A DNA stretch of 64,000 nt from NCBI GenBank assembly GCA_037954665.1, contig JBBMOL010000118.1, forward strand, positions 1,488,001 through 1,552,000, written 5' to 3'. The notes beneath the pieces were generated by a model. The model searched no databases. It was not told the origin of the DNA and was given only the letters and a program-made list of their open reading frames with translations. The stretch is from Laguncularia racemosa. Its lineage: Eukaryota; Streptophyta; Magnoliopsida; Myrtales; Combretaceae. A program made the translations under genes and the position numbers. This document shows, in pieces, positions 31,843 through 42,782 of this stretch; positions within the stretch are counted from its first letter, which is position 1, and each line of letters begins with the position of its first letter.

Positions 31843-33671
31843 AGAAAAATAATAAGGCTAAGAATATGCTTCTCACTACTATAGCACCATCTGAATTTTA
31901 TTTGATTTCTTCATGTGACATAATTAAAGAAATATGGTATATACTGTTTGAAACATATGAAGGAACTAGTATAATTAAGGAAACAAAACTTAATGCTTTA
32001 TTGCAGAGATATGAATTATTTAAAATTAAATTTGATGAGAAAATTAAAGATTCTTTCAATTGTTTTACTACTATAACTAATAAACTAAACCTCTCTTGGA
32101 AAGAAAATAAAAGATTTTGATCATGTTAGGAAATTATCGTGGATCTTACCAAAATCATGAGATGCCAAAAAGATTGCTATAGAAGAAGCACAAGATCTGA
32201 ATAAGCTCACATTTAGTCAATTAAGGGAGAAGCTGATGGCATATGAGTCCCATCTAAACATAATTGAAGAATCCAATAGTATTGCAGATCTTGATCATGT
32301 TAGGAAAGTATTGCGGATCTTACCAAAATCATGAGATGCCAAGAAGACTATTATAGAAGAAGCATAAGATCTAAAGAAGCTCACACTTGTCAATTAAGGG
32401 AGAAGCTGATGGCATATTAGTCCCATCTGAACATAACTGAAGAATCTAATAGTAGTACAAAAGTGATTACATTCAAAGCAAAGAAAATAGCTACTAAAGA
32501 ATTCAATTTTGATGAGAACAACGATGATGATGAGGACATAAGTATGCTTGCAAAATGATTTAATAGGTTGATAAAAAGGAAAGGTAAGAAATTTAAAAAA
32601 TATAATAAATTTGATGTAGGAAAGAACTTTAAGGAGAAAGAAGAGAAGAAAGAAATCACATGTTATGAGTGTAAGAAACCTGGACATATCAAATATGAGT
32701 GCCCAATTCTTATAAAGAAAATGGAAAAATTCAAGAAGAAAAACTGAGCAATGATGGCAACTTGGAGTGACCTGAACGAGTAAGAAATTGACTTAGAAAC
32801 TGCAAGTGAAGATGAGGAAGAAGCTAATATGTGTTTAATAGCTACATCTGAGCTAAATCTCGAATTTAAAGTTGATGTATCAGATAATGAAATGTATGTT
32901 GAGGTGAAAAAGTTGTTAAAAGCTCTGAAAAGAGAAAATGTAAAGATATCCAAGCTAGGATAAGAAAATAAGGCTTTGAAAAATGAAAAGGATGTGTTAA
33001 GTCAAATAAACAAACTGCTTGTAGATGAAAATGATACCTTAAGAATGAGAGTGAAAAAATGCATGATAGTTCTAATGTGTTAAGGAAAGAAAATTGTGTT
33101 TTGAAGAATGAAATTGAAGACTTAGAAGTTAGAATCAAAGATTAGTCAGAAGTAATAAAAAATACCTTCAATAAATTTAATGAAAGTGACAAAAAACTAA
33201 ACATGATTATAAGTAGTTAAAGATCTACGAGTATTAAATATGAACTTAGATTTGAACATGATAGCTCATCTAATGATATGAAAAAAACTGTGATCATTAA
33301 AGGAAGCGAATTTGTGAATGCTCAACTTATTACAGACAAAGAACTTGTTAAAAAAAAAAAACTTGAATAATAGTAGCAAAGGATACTTCAGAAGGTGCCC
33401 TCAACAACATAAGTATCCACTTAGAGGATAACTCAGAGACTATAGGTATGGATATGATAAATGGTATCCAAGACAAAACTATCTCTATAAGGTAAATCAA
33501 AGATATAATACATCTTTTTATGCGTGTTTCTTTTGCAATAAAATAGGACACATAGAAAAGTATTGCTTTTATAAAAGACACAAGCTCAGTACACATCAAG
33601 TTAAAAAACAAGTTTAGACAAGCTTGACTTATCAAGGACCCAAGCTAGTTTGGGTTCCTAAAAGGGTTTGA
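31843..33671 (+). pseudogene. Sire-B gag with coiled coil and two zinc knuckles
   Basis: The open piece 31866-32120 carries LLTTIAPSEFYLISSCDIIK and YEGTSIIKETKLNALLQRYE (UBN2-type gag). About 130 bp, containing a LDHVRK.LRILPKS.DAKK block, occurs twice (near 32117-32240 and 32290-32415), which is a local tandem duplication. Knuckle 1 is CYECKKPGHIKYEC near 32660-32703. A Lys/Glu-rich predicted coiled coil follows (about 32870-33200). Knuckle 2 is CFFCNKIGHIEKYC near 33526-33567. The end is a LVWVPKRV block before the stop near 33671. Many stops are present. The hydrophobic frames on the opposite strand here are shadows. Confidence 0.8.
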
Positions 33672-33699
33672 TCACCTTTTTGTATAATTGTAGGGACAA

Positions 33700-34070
33700 G
33701 AAACTAACATAAAAGGCACCCGGTATCTAGACAGTGGGTGTTCAGGCCATATGACAGGATATGCATCCTTGTTCACTAGCATCATGTGAAAAGAAAAAGG
33801 ATATGTAAGATTTGGAGATGATAGCAGAGGTAAAATTATAAGAATAGGTGCGATTGGTCCTTCTCCATATTCAATTGAAAATGTTTCTTTGGTGAAAGGA
33901 TTAAAACATAATCTTTTAAGCATAAGTCAATTATGTGATAGAGGTTATAGAATGATCTTTGAAAAGAGTAAATGTTATGCTTATAATATTGAAAGAGTAA
34001 AATTGTTTGAAGGATTTAGGAAACGGAACATATATCTGATTATACCTTCTGATATGAATAATGAGTGTTG
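33700..34070 (+). pseudogene. Sire-B protease
   Basis: The active site YLDSGCSGHMTGYAS lies near 33723-33770 with Asp-Ser-Gly intact. The following VKGLKHNLLSISQLCDRGYR block at 33892-33950 is the conserved end of the copia protease. One TGA lies near 33787. Confidence 0.78.
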
Positions 34071-34074
34071 CTTT

Positions 34075-34946
34075 CTAACCATGAGTGAAAATATACATGT
34101 TTGGCATAAAAAGCTTAGACACGTGAATTTTAATCAACTAGAAAAACTTTTGAAAAAGAATCTTGTTGTTGGTTTACTTAGAATTAGCATAAAGCATGAT
34201 ATTAAATGTATAACTTATTTAAAGAACAAAACGGTTTCGGTTACACATAAAAGTAAAAATATAATTTCTACAAAAGACCACTTAAATTGTTACATTTTGA
34301 TCTGTTTGGATCTATAAGAACTTTAAGTTTAAGAGGAAATAAATTTAGACTTTGATTTTTGATGATTTTTCAAGATACATGTGGGTATTCTATCTAAAAC
34401 ATAAGTCTGATACTTTTGATATGTTTTAAAGTTTTGCTAAACAAATACAAAATGAGAAAAGATATTCTATTATTTCTTTAAGAACCAATCTTGGTAAAGA
34501 GTTTGCCAATGCTCTATTTGTAACATTTTGTGAAGAACATGGAATAAATAATAAATTTTCAGCACCTTATAAACCTCAACAAAACTGAGTAGTTGAAAGA
34601 AAAAAATAGAACTATACAAGAAATGACATATTCTATGTTAAATGAAAGTAGAGTAGTAGAATACTTTTAAGTAGAGGTTGTAGCAACTGCTTGCTATATA
34701 ATGAATAGAGTGTATGTTTAACCTAGTACTATGAAAACTTCATATGAACTGTTTCGTGGTAGAAGACCATTTGTTTCATACTTTCATGTCTTTGGATGTA
34801 TATGTTTTGTGAAAAAGAATGCAAATAATCTTGGATTTAATGAGCAATCAGATGAAGAGATCTTTTTAGGATATTCACAAAACAGTAAAGCGTATCATAT
34901 TTTTAATAAAACTACAAGAGTAGTTGAAGAATCCATTAATGTATGA
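34075..34946 (+). pseudogene. Sire-B integrase
   Basis: The zinc-binding segment is VWHKKLRHVNFNQLEKLLKK, but the C-x2-C reads CITY, so one Cys is lost. The core has a LDLYELXX-type block near 34305, a FDDFSRYMWVFYLKH-like block near 34358-34400 after a shift, and the PQQN block near 34575. The C-terminal part 34731-34946 is open (KTSYELFRGRRPFVSYFHVF, then NNLGFNEQSDEEIFLGYSQN). Stops near 34316, 34587 and 34670 inactivate it. Confidence 0.75.
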
Positions 34947-35199
34947 TCTCTTGTTGAAGTAAAAAATGATTATGATGATGATGAAGTATTCATATTAGTA
35001 AAGGAAGATAAGAATAATAAATTTGATATAGATAAAAAGGAAGAACCAACTGATGAAATCTTAAAATCTAATAACTCAAAAACTAAAGCGGAAGGTAATA
35101 CAAAAGGTAGTTCAGAAGGTAATACAAAAGATAGTTCATAAGGTAATACAAAAGGAGTTTGGAAGGTAATCCAAAAAGTAATCCCGAAAGTTTAAAAAC

Positions 35200-36115
35200 T
35201 TGGAAGTATAATTCAACTCATCTCCCCAATTTAATTATTGGTAATGTAGATTCAAGAATAAAAACTAGATCTAAGTTGCAAGAACTTGGAAATCATTTTG
35301 CTCTATTGTTTGAATTTGAGCCAAATAATATTGATGAAGCATTAAATGATAGTAATTGGATTAGTGCCATGTAGGAATAATTAAGTCAATTATAAAGAAA
35401 CAATGTTTGTAATCTAGTACCTAAACCATAAAATAAATCGATAATAAGCACTAAATGGGTTTTTAATAATAAACTAGATGAAAATGGAAAGATTATTAGA
35501 AATAAAGTTAGGTTTGTAGCTAAAGGAGACTCACAAGAGGAAGGCATAGACTATGATGAAACTTATGCTCTTGTTGCTAGACTTGAAGTTATACAACTTT
35601 TGCTTACTTATGCTTGTTTTAAAGATTTTAAGTTGTTCTAAATGGATATAAAAAGTGCTTTCTTGAATGGTTATATCAAAGAAATAGTGTATGTTGAACA
35701 ACCCCTTGGATTTGAGGATCCTTTTAAGCTTGAGTATGTTTTTAAGTTAAGAAAAGCTTTGTATAGACTTGAACAAGCATCGAGAGCTTAGTATGAGCGA
35801 CTTAGTAAGTATCTAATCTCTAGAGGTTATCAAAGAAGAACGATTGATACAACTTTATTGTTGAAACACTATGATAATGATATATTAGTTATACAAATTT
35901 AAGTAGATGACATGATATTTGGATTAACTAATGAAAAATATTTTCAAGAGTTTGCAAAGCTTATGCAAGAAGAATTTGAAATGTCAATGATGAGTGAGTT
36001 GAACTTCGTTTTGGGATTACAAATTAAACAAACAAAAGAAGGAATTTTCATTCATCAAGAGAAGTATACTAGGTAAATATTGAAAAAGTTTAGATATGAA
36101 AATTTAAAGTAAGTA
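35200..36115 (+). pseudogene. Sire-B reverse transcriptase
   Basis: Recognisable blocks are EALNDSNWISAM (35335-35372), KVRFVAKGDSQEEGIDYDET (35500-35560), MDIKSAFLNGYIKE (35643-35685) and the catalytic box near 35900-35920, where the Tyr codon of YVDD is a stop (TAA) and VDDMIFGL follows. Several further TAG/TAA codons are present. The domain order and wording parallel Sire-C at 46.2-47.0 kb. Confidence 0.8.
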
Positions 36116-36124
36116 GGTACCCCA

Positions 36125-36843
36125 ATGAGTTCATTTGCTAAGTTAGATCTTAACTCTCAAGGTAAGAAAATCAATAAAAAATTATATAGAAGTTTAATTG
36201 GTTTGCTTTTGTATTTGATTGCATTCAAACCAGATATTTTGTTTTTTGTTTATATTTGTACAAGATTGCAAAGTAATCCAACCAAAACACATTTAAAAGT
36301 TGTTAAAAGAATTTTTAAGTACATTGCATACACTGCAAAATTAGGAATCCGGTATCCTAAAATCAAAGTTTTGAATTAATCAGAAACTTAGATATTGATT
36401 ATGCAGGATGCAAAGTGGATAGGAAAAGTACTTTCAGTACTTGTCAATTCCTAAGAGATAAATTGATTTCTTAGTCTTCTATGAAACGGAATTCAGTTGC
36501 TCTATCAATAGTAGAAGTTGGATATATCTCAATTGGAAATTATTGTGCACAAATTCTTTAGATAAAACAGCAATTCCAAGATTATGGATTAGTTTATAAA
36601 AATATTCCTATAAAATGTGATAATATTAGTGCAATAAATTTGACAAAAAATCCTATGCATCATTCAAGATCAAAACATATAGAAATTATACATCATTTTA
36701 TTAGGGATTATGTTGCAAATGGAAATATTACTATTTAATTCATTTCTATTGAAAATCAAGATGAAGATATTTTTACAAAACCTTTAGATAAAAATAGATT
36801 CGAATTTTTGATAAATGAAATCGATATGTGTAATTCTTTTTAA
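36125..36843 (+). pseudogene. Sire-B RNase H
   Basis: The open segment 36125-36379 (LYRSLIGLLLYLIAFKPDIL) is the RT-RNase H connection. It is followed by a DYAGCKVDRKSTFSTCQFLR block near 36400-36455, CDNISAINLTKNPMHHSRSK near 36615-36680, and DEDIFTKPL near 36762-36790. The stop after NSF at 36841-36843 is the natural end of pol. Internal stops are frequent. Confidence 0.78.
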
Positions 36844-37074
36844 TGTATCTATTTTATTTTATTTTATATTTTTTGTATGTAGGAATAAAAGTAAAAATAT
36901 ATATACGTTATTTCTGGAAAATAAGCAAAATAATAGATTTACATAGTCGTTGAAGCACTCTTCCTAATTCTTTCAAATCAGAAACTGATTCAAAGAGCAA
37001 CCCTTCTCTCTCAGTAACTATAACATGAAATCGATCAATCTTTGGACTTCATCACAATTGAACTTCGAAAAAGA

Positions 37075-38955
37075 AACTTAAACACTTTTCAATTTCAAAA
37101 TTCCAAACCCCAAAATGACTCTAAGAAATTCCTCTAGAATACTGTCTAAGGGAGTCAAGTCTACGAAAAACAAAGAAACCATTACCATTAAGGATGAATC
37201 AACTGATTTTGAGTAAATGGTATATGCAGATGAGAGTGAATAGATAAGGAGAGAAATAAGGTCGAAAAAATTAGATGAACCCGTTAAGGAGGAAAATGAT
37301 AGTGAAGAAATAGCTAGTGAAACTGAGTCCATTGGAAATAGTTCTAGTAATGGCGTCACAGAACCAAACTCTAACATTAAAACTGACTTTGAAGAAAAAG
37401 AACCAAAGAAAATGAACGAGAACATTTGAAGGAAAAGAAGAAAAGAACAAAGAAGAGAAAAGCCTCTTTCAAGTTAACATTCGGCAACTCTTAACTAAAG
37501 AAAATTAAAAGAACTTCAAACAGGGTACTTGAATGTTCTTTTGTGGATTTCAATTTTTTTTAGAGATAATGGATTTTACTGGGATCATTGATTGGATAGA
37601 ATATGATGTAAAAATCCATGTGATTAGACTGATGGTGTAGATGGAGATTTAGTAAGAGAGTTTTATGATAATTTAGAAATGTTGGAAGATTTAGTTTTAA
37701 AATTAAGGATTTTAGGAAAATCTATAATGATTACTAGGAAATATCTCATTGAATGTTTTAATATGAAGGATCAAAAGGATAATAAAAAGCCGATCAATCT
37801 TACTAAAAATGAGATTTTTGAGGAAATCAATGATGAAGTAGGAAATTTTGTAGGAAAAGATATATTTTCTACAAAATTTGAATTGCTAGTGAGACTCTGG
37901 CATATTGCCGAAGAATGGAAATAAAACAACCATTTCTAAAGAAGAGGTAGTAGTGATCCTATCAATTAAAAGGAAGTTGAAAATTGATATGCCAAGTAGA
38001 ATATTGAAGCACATGTAGAGGACAAGAGGATACAGATCGTATGGCAATCTTTTGATGAAAATGTTTAGTTTTAAGAAACTTAGTTTAACTAAGAAGACTA
38101 TATCACCAATTGGACTAAAAAGGATTGGTGAAATAAATTTGAAACATATGAACATTTTGGTGAAAGAAAAGTTTTAGTTTTCAAAAGATGGAACATGGTA
38201 TAAACATCAAAAAATTTAATAAGGTTAAATTTGATTTGAAGAAGGTGAAGGCATTTTTTGAGGGAGAGTTTTCATTGAACTTAGAAAGTGGTTCAGAGAC
38301 TTTGAACAATCCGAAAAGGAGACAAATATACTCCATAAGAGGTTAGGAAAGGAAGTTATGAAGGAGAAGAAGAAATATAATGTTAGAACTGGCATGAAAT
38401 TTGAAATTAATGAAGGACATGAGGTTCCTAAAGATGATGAGTCAGAAAGTGACTCAAAAGGTATTCCTAGTAAACCACCTAGAGGATCTTCAAGATCAAA
38501 TCTCCATGTTGACCTTATTGATCTGATAGAGAAAAGGTTTGCTAAAATGAAAAAGGACCTTCAAAAATCAGTACTAGATGTATTGGAAGGTTTTGAAAAA
38601 CCTAATTTAAAACATCTTGAGACTTATCCTTCATCCATTAGATCATCCCTTCAACCACTTAAATCATCCTCTCTTAAATAGAGTCCTACTGCTTTACAAA
38701 CCAATGTAGAATAGGATCACAACTCCACACCAACTTCTCCTATTACCTCAAATGTTAAATCGTCATCACAACAAGCCCAAACCTTTTTGTAGAAAATCTA
38801 GATGAATCGACACCAAATCTGTAGATCATTCATTATTAACCTGTGGATTTCAAGAAATTCTAATCTAAACAACCTAAAGATGCTCTTGCTCTAAGAAAGT
38901 TTAAAAGATTTAAAAGATGTGCTAAAAAGTCTGTTAAGAAAATAAAGAAAAATTA
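37075..38955 (+). pseudogene. Sire-B extra ORF downstream of pol (putative plant transposon protein domain)
   Basis: A sense-strand gene remnant of about 1.9 kb lies between RNase H and the PPT. The N-terminal half is acidic and low-complexity (EEENDSEEIASETES-like). The central part contains DLVREFYDNLEM near 37645-37685, the open frame 37679-37924, and, in the next frame, ILPKNGNKTTISKEEV and KIDMPSRILKHM near 37905-38015. This is the pattern of the retroelement-associated 'putative plant transposon protein' domain. The C-terminal part 38358-38681 is charged (LIDLIEKRFAKMKKDLQKS), like a coiled coil. Sire-C carries the same gene. Function is unknown. Confidence 0.6.
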
Positions 38956-39116
38956 GTTGATATTTGTACTATTCAAACTATCATGCTGTTTGTTTTATTG
39001 TTGCATTTGCCTTCATGAAGGATCTGCTTTATATTCTATTGTTGCATTCTTGTTATTTGTTAATGTTCTCATTTGTTATATTTATTTTATTATTTTCTTA
39101 TTTTTCTGTTGATAAC

Positions 39117-39131
39117 AAAAAGGGGGAGAAA
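39117..39131 (+). other. Upstream polypurine tract copy of Sire-B
   Basis: AAAAAGGGGGAGAAA lies 174 bases before the terminal PPT. The same arrangement recurs in Sire-C. Confidence 0.65.
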
Positions 39132-39290
39132 TATTTGACAAAAATGTATGCATGTGTGAAAAAGGAATATGAAATCATGATATCTATGAAAAAGAAATTT
39201 GAAAACATAATATGTGTAGAAAAGGAATATATGGAAAAGGAATTTGAAAAGTTTTAAATATTTTGGTTTATAAAGGGTTTTGTTATCATT

Positions 39291-39304
39291 AAAAAGAGAG
39301 AGAA
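39291..39304 (+). other. Terminal polypurine tract of Sire-B
   Basis: AAAAAGAGAGAGAA immediately precedes the TGTTAAGTTCTC start of the 3' LTR. Confidence 0.75.
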
Positions 39305-40574
39305 TGTTAAGTTCTCTTAATAATAATTTTAATGATAATAAAAAACTAAGAGATTACTAACTATGTTATTAAGTGTACAAATAAATAATACACATGTAAT
39401 TCAATCTCTTAGTAGAAAAGTTTTACTCTCAAATTTTCAGTCAAAAGGTACCTTAGAGACTAATTCAGAAAGTAGACTTGTTATATGACTGTAAAGTTTT
39501 CGATTAGAAGGTAACTCAGAGATTGACTTAGAAAGTATACTTACTGTATGACTCTAAAGCTTTTAGTCATAAGGTAACTTAAAGACCGACTCAGAAAGTA
39601 AACCTACTGCACTAATATAACTACAAAAACAAACAACATGTTACAGGATGAGTTTATATTTAAACATTTAATCAACTTGAAAGCTTAGCTCTAAAGTTGA
39701 ATGCATTTGGATAATATATCCAAAATGTTCCACATAGTTGGTTAATATACCTTGAGGACTTAAAATTATAGTTGGTCTTGACTTAACAAAGCAAAGTATG
39801 TTGATGAAAATATATATTTTTCAAAATTCAAAATTGCACTTGAGAAGTAGAAATTATTTTAAAAAGATAACAATTGAGATACATTTTATTTTTAATGGAC
39901 ATAAAGTCAATTGTTGCAATTATCTAGGCATTTCGATAACAACATGGAATAGGTTTTTGAATTTGAAGATGAGTTATGATCTTTAACAAAATATCAGGAA
40001 CAGATTCAATGTTCAACTTATCCTTTTGTAGCCATTATGTGATTAGAAGAAAAATATCTTCAGTGTCTAAGAAAGAATAGAAAACAATAGAATACAAAAA
40101 AAAAAAAACTCAAAATTCTCTATGAAAATATTCTGTTACATTTTCATTTTATACTGAACTTAGTGAGGATTCTATTTTCTTCATTCCTCATTGTTTTGAT
40201 AATTGTTGTGAGAACTATATTACAAATAGGTTCCGAGTTTAGAGATAGTCAAGTGATAGTTTGAAGTCTGACAGAGTGAATTGCGATTACTATTTGTAAA
40301 TATTATTTTGTGATTGGATATGGTGGAACATACTCTGTGGAGTATCGGACCCTAGCTTAGAGTTGGAAGAGAGGACGTATGCTTGGGGTGAAACCTCTAT
40401 AAATTATTGCATAGACTATTCATACTTAACTCTTTTATTCTTCAGGCATTTAAAAATCTATTATAATTACAAAGATAATTCAAAGCAATTTACAAGCAAC
40501 TAATTGGGGACATAATTTTTGTTAAAACCAATTCAACCCCCCCCCCCCCTTTTGGTAACTTTTTAGTACCAACA
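39305..40574 (+). repeat. 3' LTR of Sire-B (about 1270 bp)
   Basis: It starts TGTTAAGTTCTC right after the PPT and ends near TAGTACCAACA. A run of 13 C (40537-40549) sits about 25 bases before the end, as in the Sire-C LTR. There is no 5' partner to confirm the edge. A three-copy tandem repeat occupies the U3 part. Confidence 0.7.
39434..39620 (+). repeat. Three tandem 63-64-bp repeats in the Sire-B LTR
   Basis: Units begin TTTT-CAGTCAAAAGGTA (39434), TTTT-CGATTAGAAGGTA (39497) and TTTT-AGTCATAAGGTA (39561). Each continues with a GGTA(A/C)CT(T/C)AGAGA-like core and a TCAGAAAGTA(G/T/A)AC block. The position in U3 suggests repeated enhancer elements. Confidence 0.7.
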
Positions 40575-40575
40575 T

Positions 40576-41073
40576 TGGGTGTGCTCTATTTTGATTGCCT
40601 TGTTTTTATGATATTTTGGGCTTGAAAATGAAAAATAAATGATGTTTTAGACTCTATAAATGAATAGAGGTTTAGTTTGAAGTAATTTGGACCTAAATTA
40701 GATAAGTTATAGGCTCTTAAAGTTGAAAATTCATAATTATATTTAGTATGGTAGTCCAAAGGCTCTAAATGGAATAAAATAAGATTTTTTATGTTAAAAT
40801 GAATAATAGAAGTAATAAGAAAACAAATGGTTTTAGTTTCACATGATTTGAGCTTAAATTGAGTTAAGGCCTTTAATTGTGACGAATTAAGATTAAACTA
40901 ATAGTTGGTTTAATTAAATCAGGTTAAGGTTAACTTAAACCCAAGTTGGTCCAACCAGATAGGCCCGAGGATCACTCTTTTACCCATCCTCTTTGGTAAC
41001 CTATGTAATAAAACATAATTTAGTCAATTGTGTTTAATTAACTAAACTATCATAATTGAACAAAAATAAGATT
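40576..41073 (+). repeat. Rep-D left part: AT-rich LTR-like repeat interrupted by Sire-C
   Basis: AT-rich, with TTAAATTGAGTTAAGGCC and similar words that resume in style after Sire-C at 51621. It starts with TG just after the Sire-B LTR. No coding sequence is seen. Probably part of a gypsy LTR, but no target duplication was found. Confidence 0.35.
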
Positions 41074-42730
41074 TGTTAAGTTTTGGAGTTTAGTTTTGAT
41101 GATAACAAAAGAGGATTAAAATATTTAATATGTTTATTCTTGAGTACAAGAGTTTCAGATTATATAGAAGTTGTTTAATGAACTTTTGAAACAGACAGAA
41201 GGTATTTCAAAAGTTTAACAAAAGAGTTTTCAATAAAAATAAAATAACAGAAGGTAGTTCAAAACCTCTAGATACTTTGTAAAAGTCCTTAATCTTGTTA
41301 ATAGTTAAACATAAGTTCTTTCAAAACCTTTAAAACAAAGAGAAAAGTACAAAGTTTTTAAACAGAAGATATTTCGGAACCTTCGCTATACGAAGACATT
41401 ATAGGAATTTGTTTTAGAAGTTTTAACAAAACCTTTAGGACAGCACAAGCAGTATGTGGTTCTAGTTAGAAGCTATTTCAGAACCTTCAGCGGGAAGAAG
41501 TATATGCTTGATAGAAGCATGTTTAGAACCTTTATGTCTAAACACGGATTTTTCCATATTTATAGAAAATGATTAAATTTCGTGTTCTTGTAATCTTTTC
41601 AAGGCCTAGCTTCACTTGTCAAGTATATTTGGGTAATATACTTTATGTGTTTCACTAAAGTAGGATTTATCATCTTGGGGATTTTATCACTTCAAGTTTT
41701 TATCAAAAGTTTTATTCAAAATTTATTTATTTTCCACTTAATTTTGACTACTGATCTGCTGATATGTTCCAAAGATGTTTTTCAAAAATTCCTCCTAATT
41801 TATTCTTGAATATATGTTTAAGGACGATAAGGTTAAGTTATTACAAAGATAAGGATATATCTACAATAAAGATATGGTTGTTATGAGAAGATAAGGCTCC
41901 ACAACGTGAGAAATATCATGAAATCTCTTGAAGTTTATCCAGAAAAATCTTAACAAATTTATCTTTCAAGCTTATCCAATTTTTTAGATATTTAAATCCA
42001 AGAAAAGATCTCTGCAACAAGAAGATACACATCATAGGATAGATTTCTATTGAAGATTATCTAGATTTTAAATGCAAATATCAAAGAGGAAATCTCAATC
42101 ATTTCTATCAAAAGGATTATTCGAAATTCAAATTGTTGTTGTGTTTTTTTGCTAGCTGACCATTGTTCTTCTTCTATAAAAGAGAAATAAGCTCTAGAAT
42201 TAAAGAAGATCTACCAAGAACACGAGTAGAAAATCTTGATCTTGCTATCCTTCAAAAGGAGTACAAAAGAGTTCTCATTTAATTGTTATTGAACTTAATT
42301 GTAGAGGATATTTTATTTCACTTCTTTGTTTATTTGATTGTTCTTGTGAGTGATTGAGAGTTGTTTATCACTGTAGTTGAGTAATTAGCTTAGTGTGAAA
42401 GCTAGGGAGACTTAGCAATGAGACTTTGCCAAAGTGTTGGTGTGTTTATACTCTCAATTTGATTCTTGGTATATTGAAACTCAATCGATAAAGATAATCG
42501 GGTCCCTAGCGTAAAGTTGGAAGAGAGGACATACACGCAAGGCGCAACCTCTATACATCACTGAGCTTGATTTTCTCTCTCTGTCTCTATTTTTTATATA
42601 ATTGCATGCCTACTGTTTATTTGTTGCTCACACCATTAGAATTTTCACTCAAGAGTGTTTTTACAAAGTTACGAAAAATTAAAATTTTCAATAATTAATC
42701 AATTCACCCCCCCTCTTGATTAATTTAACA
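41074..42730 (+). repeat. 5' LTR of Sire-C (1657 bp)
   Basis: It runs from TGTTAAGTTTTGGAG to TAATTTAACA and matches the 3' LTR at 49979-51620 throughout. Before the end it has a run of 8 C. A TATAAA box lies at 42175-42180. Four copies of an AGAAGGTATTTCAGAACCT-like motif are spread over 41197-41486. Confidence 0.9.
42175..42180 (+). promoter_or_regulatory. TATA box in the Sire-C 5' LTR
   Basis: CTATAAAAGAG is preceded by a pyrimidine-rich TTCTTCTTC. The identical box is in the 3' LTR at 51080-51087, so it predates LTR divergence and is the likely element promoter. Confidence 0.6.
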
Positions 42731-42741
42731 GGACCAAAAAT

Positions 42742-42753
42742 TGGTATTAGAGC
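42742..42753 (+). other. Primer-binding site of Sire-C
   Basis: TGGTATTAGAGC lies 11 bases after the LTR end and differs by one base from the initiator-Met-tRNA complement. Confidence 0.85.
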
Positions 42754-42782
42754 AGACTCGCTTATTGTATTGAGTGATCCAA

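Larger units (their letters stand above)
31833..40574 (+). mobile_element. Sire-B: 5'-truncated Sirevirus (Ty1/copia)
   Basis: Gag with two CCHC knuckles, protease, integrase, RT, RNase H, an extra downstream ORF, two polypurine tracts and a 3' LTR are present in order. The 5' LTR, PBS and first about 80 gag codons are missing: sequence switches from Cop-A integrase to Sire-B gag at about 31833-31843. The family is the same as Sire-C, but the copy is more decayed. Large gag, extra 3' ORF, repeated PPT and the GATGATAA/CCCCC LTR style fit the Sirevirus lineage. Confidence 0.85.

Noticed and set aside
32394..33138. Overlapping hydrophobic minus-strand frames that look like membrane proteins
   Set aside because: They lie opposite the Lys/Glu-rich coiled coil of Sire-B gag; antisense of AAA/GAA codons gives Phe/Leu/Ser.
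37078..37425. 115-codon Ser/Phe-rich minus-strand frame
   Set aside because: Shadow of the acidic N-terminal part of the Sire-B extra ORF on the plus strand.
39434..39620. CRISPR-like spaced repeats
   Set aside because: The units are contiguous tandem repeats inside an LTR, not short identical repeats separated by unique spacers, and the DNA is eukaryotic.
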